Source: Palsa-504 sp963818225 (lineage in GTDB: Bacteria; Actinomycetota; Actinomycetes; Streptosporangiales; Streptosporangiaceae). From it: a DNA stretch of 64,000 nucleotides. The notes below the pieces were generated by a model. The model ran no database searches, was not told the origin of the DNA, and worked only from the letters and a program-made list of their open reading frames with translations. Positions 1-7,316 of this stretch are shown here, piece by piece (the stretch's first letter is position 1; the number at the start of each line of letters is the position of its first letter). The translations under genes were made by a program, and so were the position numbers. Location of the stretch: positions 558,001 to 622,000 of the forward strand of contig CAWFRO010000011.1 in NCBI GenBank assembly GCA_963818225.1, read 5' to 3'.

Positions 1-9
1 AACTTGACA

Positions 10-49
10 TTTGTTAGCTACCTAACATGATTGTTAGGTAGCTAACAAA
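10..49. promoter_or_regulatory. MarR-type operator: inverted repeat over a promoter
   Basis: Two 18-base arms (10-27 and 32-49) are perfect reverse complements around a 4-base spacer; the core half-site is GTTAGCTACCTAAC. A TTGACA box at 4-9 lies just before it, and a weak -10 (about 26-32) would fall inside the repeat, so a bound repressor would block RNA polymerase. A related half-site occurs at the start of the MarR gene (1120-1133), which points to that protein as the ligand. The repeat is seen directly; its use as an operator is inferred. Confidence 0.75.
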
Positions 50-308
50 ATAGGGCGTGAGTCATGAGTCATGTGGTCTGCTGTCGACGAACTTGCTACT
101 TCGCAAGCCGACAGCGACGGAGTCGGTCTTGCGCCTATCCGACCTCGGGTGTGTGCAGCCGTAACTTGCGCACCCAGGGCAGAGTCGGACGCGGGACGCA
201 TCTTCCAGCTCGAGGTGGGGCACCAAGGCGATCGTCCGGCGGCGGTCTTCAGCACTGCTAGCGCAGTTGCCGAGGCATTGCGGACCGATAAACAACAAGG
301 AGATCACT

Positions 309-1040
309 GTGCACGACAATCGCGTCGCGCTGGTCACCGGGGCCAATCAAGGAGTCGGTCTTCAGGTCGCAAAAGAACTGGCTGCTCATGGCCTGACCGT
401 GCTGGCCGGGTCACGGAATTTCGAGCGCGGCGAAGCCGCAGCAAAGGAAATTGGCCCAGGCGCCGTCGCGCTCCAGCTCGATGTGACGGACGGGGATTCG
501 ATCGCCGCCGCGGCGGAGCGCATCCGCGAGGAAATCGGCCGTCTCGACCTGCTGGTCAACAACGCGGGTATCTCGAAGACGACCCAAGGCAGCGCGAGAC
601 ACCCGAGCAACGCGTCCCTAGATGAAATACGCGCGGTCTGGGAGGTCAACGTGTTTGGTGTCGTCGCCGTCTACCAGGCGATGCTGCCGCTGCTGCGCGA
701 GTCGCCGGACGCACGCATCGTAAACGTGTCGAGCGGGGTGGGCTCACTGACGACGAACGCGGACCCGGCCTATCCCTACCACGCTTACTTCGACCCCATT
801 TACCCCGCGTCCAAGACGGCCCTCAACGCGATGACGCTCGCCATGATGATCGAGCTGGAGTCGACCGGCATCAAGGTGAACCTGGTCTCCCCTGGGTTCA
901 CCAAGACGAATCTCAACGGATATGCGGGCACGGAGTCCGTCCAGGACGGCTCCCGCGAAGTGGTGCGCGTCGCACTGCTCGGACCGAACGGCCCGACCGG
1001 TACGTTCACGCGATGGGAAAACGTAACGATCCCGTGGTGA
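309..1040 (+). CDS. SDR family NAD(P)-dependent oxidoreductase
   Basis: A 243-residue classical short-chain dehydrogenase/reductase. The Rossmann cofactor motif TGANQGVG is at residues 10-17, NNAG near 84-87, the catalytic serine near 141 and the YPASK tyrosine-lysine pair at 165/169, so the active site looks complete. The GTG at 309 was chosen because AAGGAG lies 7 bases upstream and the usual short N-terminus follows at once; longer frames to the left have no ribosome site. It reduces or oxidises an unidentified carbonyl or alcohol. With a MarR gene downstream and the operator upstream at 10-49, it resembles the repressor-controlled SDR/MarR pairs that respond to electrophiles or aromatic compounds. 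The substrate cannot be told from sequence. Confidence 0.85.
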   Translation: MHDNRVALVTGANQGVGLQVAKELAAHGLTVLAGSRNFERGEAAAKEIGPGAVALQLDVTDGDSIAAAAERIREEIGRLDLLVNNAGISKTTQGSARHPSNASLDEIRAVWEVNVFGVVAVYQAMLPLLRESPDARIVNVSSGVGSLTTNADPAYPYHAYFDPIYPASKTALNAMTLAMMIELESTGIKVNLVSPGFTKTNLNGYAGTESVQDGSREVVRVALLGPNGPTGTFTRWENVTIPW

Positions 1041-1088
1041 CCGATTCCCCGCCGACACGAGCACTCAGCGCACGCCTCGGGATCTACC

Positions 1089-1133
1089 TTGACAAGTCGT
1101 CCGGCACCTAGCTACCCATGTTAGGTGGCGAAC
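1089..1133 (+). promoter_or_regulatory. Promoter and partial operator of the MarR gene
   Basis: TTGACA at 1089-1094 is followed by GTTAGGTGGCGAAC at 1120-1133, a 12-of-14 match to the right half-site of the operator at 10-49. A fragment of the left arm (TAGCTACC, 1109-1116) is also present, but in different spacing. The GTG start codon (1125) lies inside the half-site, so the transcript may be nearly leaderless and the repressor would sit on its own start. Autoregulation is inferred from the shared motif. Confidence 0.55.
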
Positions 1134-1583
1134 GAAATGGACGACGCGCACGAGTCAGTGGGAGCGTGGGCGAAGAGTTACTACTTCGCAGTCCGGGCCA
1201 CGATGGCGTCGATCTTGCGTCCCTACGAGCTCGGGAACACGCAGTACTACGTGCTATGCCAGCTCGCGAACGACGGACCGACAATGCAGCGTGACCTGGG
1301 ACGCACGCTCCAGATCGAAAGGGCGACCCTCAGCGGGATCGTGACGACGCTGGTCCGCAAGGGACTCATAGACCAGATGCCCGGCTCTGAAGACCAGCGC
1401 CAGCGAGTGCTCCGGCTCACCGGCGCCGGAATGAAGCTCTGGGAAGAACTGCCCGATCCGCTTGCCCTCATCCGGGCGATCGCGTTCGAAGGCTCAGATG
1501 CCGCGGAACTGGCAACAGCCGTTCGGGTGCTTCAGGCCGCCACACAACGACTTAGCGATCACATGTCAGACGGCGGCAGATAG
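1125..1583 (+). CDS. MarR family winged-helix repressor
   Basis: A 152-residue protein with the MarR fold: an N-terminal dimerisation helix, a winged helix around residues 45-100 (helix-turn-helix through MQRDLGRTLQIERATLSGIV, then the wing with DQRQRVLRLT), and a C-terminal dimerisation helix. Length is typical. MarR proteins bind inverted repeats as dimers and release DNA when they bind phenolics or oxidants. Here the target is probably the repeat at 10-49 and the half-site over its own start. GTG 1125 is the longest start; ATG 1137 is an alternative. It follows the SDR gene by 84 bases on the same strand but has its own promoter. Confidence 0.85.
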   Translation: MANEMDDAHESVGAWAKSYYFAVRATMASILRPYELGNTQYYVLCQLANDGPTMQRDLGRTLQIERATLSGIVTTLVRKGLIDQMPGSEDQRQRVLRLTGAGMKLWEELPDPLALIRAIAFEGSDAAELATAVRVLQAATQRLSDHMSDGGR

Positions 1584-2359
1584 CGCACCAGCCTCCCCGA
1601 GGCTGAGCCCGGGGGTGACGTCGGGCGAGCGGCGCCGCCTTGATTCTTAGGAACGGCTCAATCGGCAGGGCGGAACGCCTATTAAACTACAGTGTCGAGT
1701 CGCTCATCAGTGCCGTCGGCTGCAGCCACTGCGGTTACGCACTGTTAGCAGAGCGACAGTTGCCGGGTCCCGGGCGTGGCACGGGTCGTGGCACGGCGGG
1801 GCAGATAATTCCAGCGCGGCGAGTGCTATCGGTGCGATGACCCGTGTCATCGGCGCGGCTAGCGCGCACGGTGTACCGGGCCGTAGTTATGGTAAGGAGA
1901 AGGTCTACGGTTCGATCCGTAACGGGGCTCAGGTAGGTGACCGAACGGGTCTGAATGCCGGTGGGGACTAATGGCTGCCCGCAGGGGTCCTGGCAGCCGG
2001 GCCAGCGCCACTTGTGCCAGGCCCTATCCGCAAAGGCTGGGGATGCCCGGGCAGCCCCTGAGATCCCGGATCCCTTCGCACCCGGGGGAGCAGAGCGCCG
2101 GGCAGCACCGGCATCGCCGCCGTCAGATCGCGGGACTGCCTGGATGCCCTAGGTGGCAACTTCCCCCGGGAAGAGCTCCAGAACCCCACGACGCGATAGC
2201 CAGGGGCGGTCGGCGCGTCAGCCTGGCGCCGTGATCATGTCACAGGGGCCGGGGCGCCGCGGATCGCCCCGGGCCTCGGTCCCGGCCAGCCTGGCGAGAC
2301 CCGGCCGGCAGCCACCGGCTGCGCCTCATCAGGCGTCAGCGCCAGGCTGGCAGAGGCAG
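1584..2359. other. Intergenic, no supported gene
   Basis: Open frames here have no ribosome sites or recognisable domains. A D-arm-like string near 1655-1670 and a T-arm-like string near 1905-1922 are about 250 bases apart and do not fold together as a tRNA. I see nothing functional. Confidence 0.5.
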
Positions 2360-2791
2360 TCAGTCCGGGGTCAGGTACTGACCGCCCCACGTCTGCGGGT
2401 CTGTGTCCGATAGCGTCTCGGTGAACGTCCACCGATGGCCGGCGAAGTCCTCGGCGCCATACTGCCGCTCGCCATACATGTAGTCCGCCGGCTCCGCCAA
2501 GATGACCGCGCCATGTGCCCGGGCGCGCTCGCAGTGAGACCGCGCGTCCGGCACCCGCACCATCACGTACTGGGCCACCGCCTCGCGGCTCGGCGGGCGG
2601 TGGTAGCCGCCTGGCTCGGCCACGATCACGGCCCCGTCGCCGACCCTCAGCTGAGACCGGTGGTTCTCGCCGATCCGCAGCCGCTCGACAAACCCGAATG
2701 CCGCAGTCAGCCAGGCAACCGCCTCGCGGACGTCCGGATAGATCAGAACCGGGATGACCGTGACCGCTGGGACCGAGCGGTTGACCTTCAT
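2360..2791 (-). CDS. VOC (glyoxalase/bleomycin-resistance) family protein
   Basis: A 143-residue single-domain vicinal-oxygen-chelate protein. It begins VIPVLIYPDVREAVAWLTAAFGF, the usual first beta-alpha unit, and carries the second beta-alpha unit with the GAVILAEPADYMYGERQYGAEDFAGH segment typical of the PhnB/YdeM-like branch. Members bind a metal and act as isomerases, dioxygenases or drug-binding proteins; the substrate here is unknown. It stands alone, with no convincing operon partner and decayed sequence on both sides. Confidence 0.8.
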   Translation of the reverse strand: MKVNRSVPAVTVIPVLIYPDVREAVAWLTAAFGFVERLRIGENHRSQLRVGDGAVIVAEPGGYHRPPSREAVAQYVMVRVPDARSHCERARAHGAVILAEPADYMYGERQYGAEDFAGHRWTFTETLSDTDPQTWGGQYLTPD

Positions 2792-4044
2792 TCCGCCAGG
2801 CTAACGACATGCACGCCGGCAGGCCACGGGCGCAAGGAAGCGCTCGTCTAGAGCGCATCACGTGCCCACACCGGACAAGATCTCGGGCTGCGGCTGTAGT
2901 ACTAGGTCCAATACCAGCCTGCCTGTGGTGCGAGACGGTCGAGCAGTGCTGGGCCGGCAAGAGGCGTCGCGGCCTAGATTCACCCTGCCCTGCAAGAAGG
3001 TTCGCCGTGACCAGCATGATCAACAACGGGGCCGGGAAGGTTCCCAGCCTGGGAGGTGGCCCCACTCGGGTCGTTCCCGGGCTGGTCACACAAACAGGGT
3101 TGCGAGCTGACCTGCGCTCCACCTGGCCACAGGGCGTGACCGAACGGGCAGTGGTCCGGCTTGTTATCGAACCTAGATACGGACGCGAAGATGATCATGC
3201 TCGGTTTGGTGATTTTCAGTCGCGCCTAGGGACAACCGTGCAGCAGCAAAGTGCAGCAACTACAGCGCACGATACCGACCCTATGTGACCGTCATGGTCC
3301 GCTGATCTGCGTCAACGACCTCTATCGACCGTCTTGCCTCTAGATGATAAGCGGAAGGTGGTCGGTCGGTTCCCGTAGCTACCCCTTGGGCGGTCCGGCG
3401 GTTACCCTTTCCGGGTCTTTCCTGCCCTGCATTCAGAGCAAAGCGCGTTACGAACTTGACTCCATTTGCCGCACCACCAACAGTAAGACATTTCTATTTC
3501 CCCCTTGGCCTGATTGCTTCCCAGGCCTTCACGATCGCACCCCAAGACAATGCGGTCATCGCGGCGAGCCGCCATGTGCACTTGCGGCTACCCGTGCGCC
3601 GGTGTGGCGGGCAACTGGTATGACCGCCCCTATCGCCGTGGAAGCTAGATGCTCTAGGCCCCACGCTATCCAGAGCGCCGCTGCCTCCTGATGATACGTC
3701 AAGCGCCCGACATGCCGACTCCCACGGATTCGGCGCCTACGGGAAAGACGGACAGAGTTCCGAGGAGAGACCGGCACGGCCCGGTGTGAGCCAGGCCGTC
3801 CTTGCGGCTCCGGGCGGCGAAGTGCAGCAACCGCACCGACCAGTATTGACCTGGGCCGACCGGCAAAGACTTCTGACCTGCGTCAACGACCCTCTACGCC
3901 CCATGCAACTAGTTCACCGAGGTGGTCATCTGGGCCATGGGGACCTACCAATGTGGATCCAGGCACTTACCGAGGCCGTGCGGGCAGTAGCCGTAGCCGA
4001 TTTCGACACGTGCCAGTGCAGCCTATTTATCTGCACATGGGACC
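2792..4044. other. Intergenic, apparently decayed sequence
   Basis: No open frame here has a domain or a credible ribosome site. One degenerate repeat is visible: AAGTGCAGCAAC followed within about 70 bases by CTGAYCTGCGTCAACGACC occurs near 3250-3325 and again near 3820-3892, which suggests two diverged copies of the same older sequence. What it encoded cannot be read. Confidence 0.4.
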
Positions 4045-4104
4045 ATGATCAACGGCAGCGCTCTTTGCGCGAGGGCGGGCCGGCGGTGGTACCGTCCCGA
4101 AGCC

Positions 4105-4500
4105 ATGGTTGACCGAGAGACCTTCGACCGCATCGAGGAGAAGCACGGCCCGTACGCGAGCTGGGCTGTTTGGCCGGAGCCGGACGGACGGCCCAAGTCG
4201 AATATGGGCGACCTCACCGTCCTTGATCCGGATCGGAACCCAGCCTTGCTCGGGATGCTCCGGAGCGATGTGGTAATGGTTGGGTTGAATCTCTCCAGGG
4301 GCCTGCCCCTGCCGTTGGCAACTTCCATGACGCGAGGGCCGGCGTTACGCATTACAGCGACTACATCTCGCAAACGGCTTACAGGGAGCGGGTGCTCAGC
4401 GAACTGGGGTGCATAGGGGTCTTTCGCAACAAGCGTGCTGACAGGCGGAGCGCCGGCACAGTTCACCCCGAGAACGCGCAGCTATGTCCCGAGTGGGCGC
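4105..4500 (+). pseudogene. Broken conserved protein (KHGPYASWAVW family)
   Basis: The first frame from ATG 4105 reads as a conserved N-terminus (DRIEEKHGPYASWAVW, SNMGDLTVLD, VVMVGLNLSRG). Near 4300 the conserved reading moves to the next frame (VGNFHDARAG, YRERVLSELGCIGVF) and then dissolves around 4440. A one-base loss near 4300 explains the shift. I recall this N-terminal pattern from uncharacterised bacterial proteins of about 200 residues; no function is assigned. The 3' end is missing and is followed by an unrelated sigma-factor fragment on the other strand. Confidence 0.6.
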
Positions 4501-4637
4501 CGGAGCGTCCGCAGGCCCCGGGCCACGTGGCTACGCACCGCCCCACCGCTGATGCGCATCGCCGCAGCGGCCTGCCGCTCAGACTGGCCCATGTACATGC
4601 GCAGTACGACGGCCTCGCGCTGCCGGAGCCGTGAGGC
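4482..4637 (-). pseudogene. ECF sigma factor fragment (region 4)
   Basis: About 48 codons encode the region 4 helix-turn-helix of an extracytoplasmic-function sigma factor: LRQREAVVLRMYMGQSER, then AAAMRISGGAVRSHVARGL. This part recognises the -35 element. Region 2, which binds core polymerase and the -10 element, is absent upstream, so the gene is a 3' remnant. Confidence 0.6.
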
Positions 4638-5180
4638 AGAGCATCGTGGACGCTCGCGGTGTCGGGCCATAAGGCCGATCTCGATTACCTTGCGTGGTCG
4701 AATTGTGGGGGCGCCCGCACGCGTATCCGCCGATATGATCGGGCATCTACTGGTCACCGCCGCTATTACAGTAACGCCCGAATGGGTGATCTGTAGCCGC
4801 GCGAGCCCAAATGAAGTTATGAGGCAGGGTCCTCATCTATGGGATTATCAGGTTGGATTGTCGGCAGAGGTGGCCGTGCACCGGAAGGCGTTCTCCCGCA
4901 ATAGTGTCCTATCCCGTCGGCTGTGAATCAGGCCTCGTGTACCTGAGTCATTAGCTCGTAGCGACACTCGCGGCGAATGTGGCGGATGTGGCGGATGTGA
5001 GCATGTCCGGGGGTAGTGTCGACCGGCGTCATTGCGACCGGTGTGCCTGTGAGAGTTTGCCGGAGCAGCGGCGAGGCGGCTGGCCTGCAAGTGACCGGCT
5101 AGGGCGTTCGATGCGCGCCCGGGTCCTGACATGGGCCTCACAGGCACCGGCCCGGCGGGTCTTGCGACATGGACGCGGTC
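4638..5180. other. Intergenic, no supported gene
   Basis: No frame in this stretch shows a domain or a good ribosome site. It lies between the sigma-factor fragment and the convergent end of the small membrane protein gene. Confidence 0.4.
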
Positions 5181-5447
5181 TTACCCGTGCCGGGGCCACC
5201 CGGCCAGCAGGTCCGCGGACGTGCAGCCGCTGGATCCTATTCCGTGCAGCAGGGCGAACAGCAGGAGCAGGATGCCGGGGAGGAGGACCGCGCCGCTGGC
5301 CAGCACGACCCCAAGGACGGTGAGCACCACGCCGGTAACCAGGAACAGGGTCCGCCAGCGCGTGCGTACGGTTCGTGCGAACCGCATCATCCTGCCGGCG
5401 CGGGCAGGTGCATCCAGGCCGATCTCCGCGGGTGTGTCAAGGAGCAT
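5181..5447 (-). CDS. Small two-helix membrane protein
   Basis: An 88-residue protein of unknown function. It starts MLLDTPAEIG, has a basic stretch (RMMRFARTVRTRWR) and then two hydrophobic helices around residues 30-50 and 50-68, giving a small inner-membrane hairpin with a short polar tail. The internal start was chosen over the upstream frame because GAAGGAGGGGG lies directly before it. Related small proteins are common in actinobacteria, but I recognise no named family. Confidence 0.6.
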   Translation of the reverse strand: MLLDTPAEIGLDAPARAGRMMRFARTVRTRWRTLFLVTGVVLTVLGVVLASGAVLLPGILLLLFALLHGIGSSGCTSADLLAGWPRHG

Positions 5448-5662
5448 CCCGGCCCCCTCCTTCTGTCGGGAGCCACCAGATTCTGCCGGTGAACGTACTC
5501 GTTCCCTAATGGAAGGATAGTCGCCTGACGATGACCGGGCAGGACCGAATGTCACCGCCCTCGCGGCGAATGGCCTGCGCCCGACGATGAGCCGCGTCGC
5601 AGTGGGGCTGCCCTGCACGGGCCTCGCGGCCATGAAGGCGTTGCCCTCTTCCGGCCGCAGAG

Positions 5663-6017
5663 CTATGCGGTTCGGGAGGCTCGGCGGTGAACCTGCTCGA
5701 CCGCGCGGAGGATCATCGGCTTGGCCCGCTGGATTGACCGGCCGACCAGGTGCCCAGGGCCGTAGCGGTGATGGATCTCAGCGAGTCGCCTGTCGACCGG
5801 GACGAGTTCGCCGTCCGGGCTGGTTGTCATGTCGCAGCAGGTCAGCACGCTGGAAAGGACGTACGGGGCAGTCCCGAACTCCAGGCCCAGGACGCCGGCA
5901 AGTCCGCGTTCGCCGGCTTCGACGATGGCGTAGGAGTGATGGGCGACCAGCCGGCACAGCATGGTGTCGGCGTGCTCGTCGTCGCGCAGGTACCCGGGCG
6001 CCGTCCAGGGTAGTCAT
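5663..6017 (-). pseudogene. HD-domain phosphohydrolase, C-terminal remnant
   Basis: The frame reads LCRLVAHHSYAIVEAGERGL, CDMTTSPDGE and RLAEIHHRYGPGH, the second half of an HD-superfamily phosphohydrolase of the type seen in actinobacterial islands. Upstream the protein continues as APGYLRDDEHADTM but meets a stop, while the adjoining TLDGAR lies in another frame, so there is a frameshift near 6000 and the N-terminal metal-binding half is lost. No function remains likely. Confidence 0.65.
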
Positions 6018-6269
6018 CGCTTGCCAGCCTCGCCTGCTGGCTAGGGCGGCTACCGCGTGAACGCTGTCCGGTTACCTGTCGACGCCGCAGACGTCCTGGT
6101 CAGGCGCGGCGCAGACAGGGGCGGCTCCAGATGACGGCCGCCGTTGCGGGCGGCAAGCCGGTGATACGGGGACTGCGTGTCGTGGATCGCAACCATACGT
6201 GATCTGGTGCCTCAGTGGCAGCCATCGGCAACGGCCTGCGGCTTGGCGCCGACGATTGAGTGCAGCCGG

Positions 6270-6623
6270 TCAGGCAGGAAAGGCTTGCTGGAGCCGCACC
6301 GCGATCAGCTTTTGGACCAGTGGCACCGGAAGCGGCTCATTGATGCCGAAGCGCAGGGCCCCTGCCGAGGTTACGTAACCTTGGAGTTCATCTTGCAGCT
6401 GCGGGAAGATCGAGCCACTGTGCGGCAGATAGCTCAGATGGTTCTTAAACGCGGCGAACCCCGCGATGGTCTTACCCCGGACCTTGAAGGCCGGGACACC
6501 GTAGGAGATCCCCTGGTCGGCGTCGGGCAGGATCTCGATGATCGTCTGCCGCAGCCGGGCAAGTGTAGTGCGCTTTGGCTCCTCCAGAACATCGAGGTAC
6601 TGGTCGATCTCCTGAGCAGACAC
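6270..6623 (-). CDS. DUF1801 (YdhG-like) protein
   Basis: A 117-residue protein that fits DUF1801 along its whole length: EIDQYLDVLEEPKRTTLARL, then DADQGISYGVPAFKVRGK, GFAAFKNHLSYLPHSG and a C-terminal LPVPLVQKLIAVRLQQ. The Bacillus relative YdhG is described as an iron chaperone for frataxin-like function; here the role is unproved. The GTG at 6623 matches the family's N-terminus, although the open frame continues upstream through a strong hairpin (6687-6721). It is a lone gene. Confidence 0.75.
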   Translation of the reverse strand: MSAQEIDQYLDVLEEPKRTTLARLRQTIIEILPDADQGISYGVPAFKVRGKTIAGFAAFKNHLSYLPHSGSIFPQLQDELQGYVTSAGALRFGINEPLPVPLVQKLIAVRLQQAFPA

Positions 6624-6686
6624 GGCTCCATTGTGCTGATCAATCAGCCTCAACAGCAAGGAGACCCACGTCGGCAACCGAGTGCC

Positions 6687-6721
6687 GTGGCGGAGGAGCC
6701 GCTGAGCGGCTCCTCCGCCAC
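6687..6721. terminator. Perfect 16-bp hairpin
   Basis: Bases 6687-6702 and 6706-6721 are perfect reverse complements around a TGA loop. There is no T-run on either side, so a classical intrinsic terminator is uncertain. The hairpin lies 64 bases upstream of the DUF1801 start and would be in its leader RNA if the promoter is further up. Confidence 0.5.
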
Positions 6722-6734
6722 GCGTCGCCCCCAA

Positions 6735-7316
6735 GGCCGATAAATGGCATGTTACCTAAGCGTCGCCACCGCTCTTGAGAGCATGAATGCACACCGTACG
6801 GCCGTTATGAACGTCCCGGCGGCCTACGAGAGTGGTCGTCCAAGACGTGCGGGAACGAATGTTCTGTCACGTCTCGACGACTCGGTGTGCGTACTCGAGG
6901 TCGCTGGTCTGCTGCTGTTCGGTGGAGAGATGATCGCGCGTTCGACGTCAGCCGCCCGACTCTCGCGGATTAACCTGGCGTCTACGGCGTTGTGGCCAAT
7001 GCTGTTGTGACAGAGGGAAGCTGCCAGCTCGGACATTGTGTGATCTGGAGGGCGAGTTGCGCTCTCGGCGGACTTGGCTTGCGAGGTTAGGAGCGGGCGC
7101 AAGTAGTTGCTGGCTTAACGCGCAGGAGCGAAGGCGGGACTAGCGCGCGACGAGGTTGGCGATTTTTCCGGGGACGATGATCAGGCGCCAGTCTGCGCGC
7201 TCGTTAGCTGCGGATCGGCGATGGGCGACAGTCGTGATGGCCTGCGGTCGGTTGCTGTCGACTATGCCTAGCCAGGCCAGCGCACTGGCGTCCCTGCAGC
7301 GCGGGGATACCCGTTT
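6735..7316. other. Intergenic, no supported gene
   Basis: No supported gene. On the minus strand at 7144-7200 the frame ends DWRLIIVPGKIANLVAR-stop, faintly like the C-terminal VPGKLVNIV of leucyl-tRNA synthetases, but the rest of such a protein is absent. Confidence 0.35.

Noticed and set aside
1650..1925. D-arm-like GCTCAATCGGCAGGGC and T-arm-like GGTTCGATCC, as if from a tRNA with an intron
   Set aside because: They are about 250 bases apart, the acceptor strands do not pair, and the sequence between has no group I intron core.
2235..3122. A 295-codon minus-strand frame over the VOC gene
   Set aside because: It overlaps the VOC gene in another frame and shows no domain; the VOC frame is clearly the coding one.
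7144..7210. Minus-strand ending DWRLIIVPGKIANLVAR, similar to the C-terminus of leucyl-tRNA synthetase
   Set aside because: Only about 15 residues agree and no other part of such a protein is nearby.
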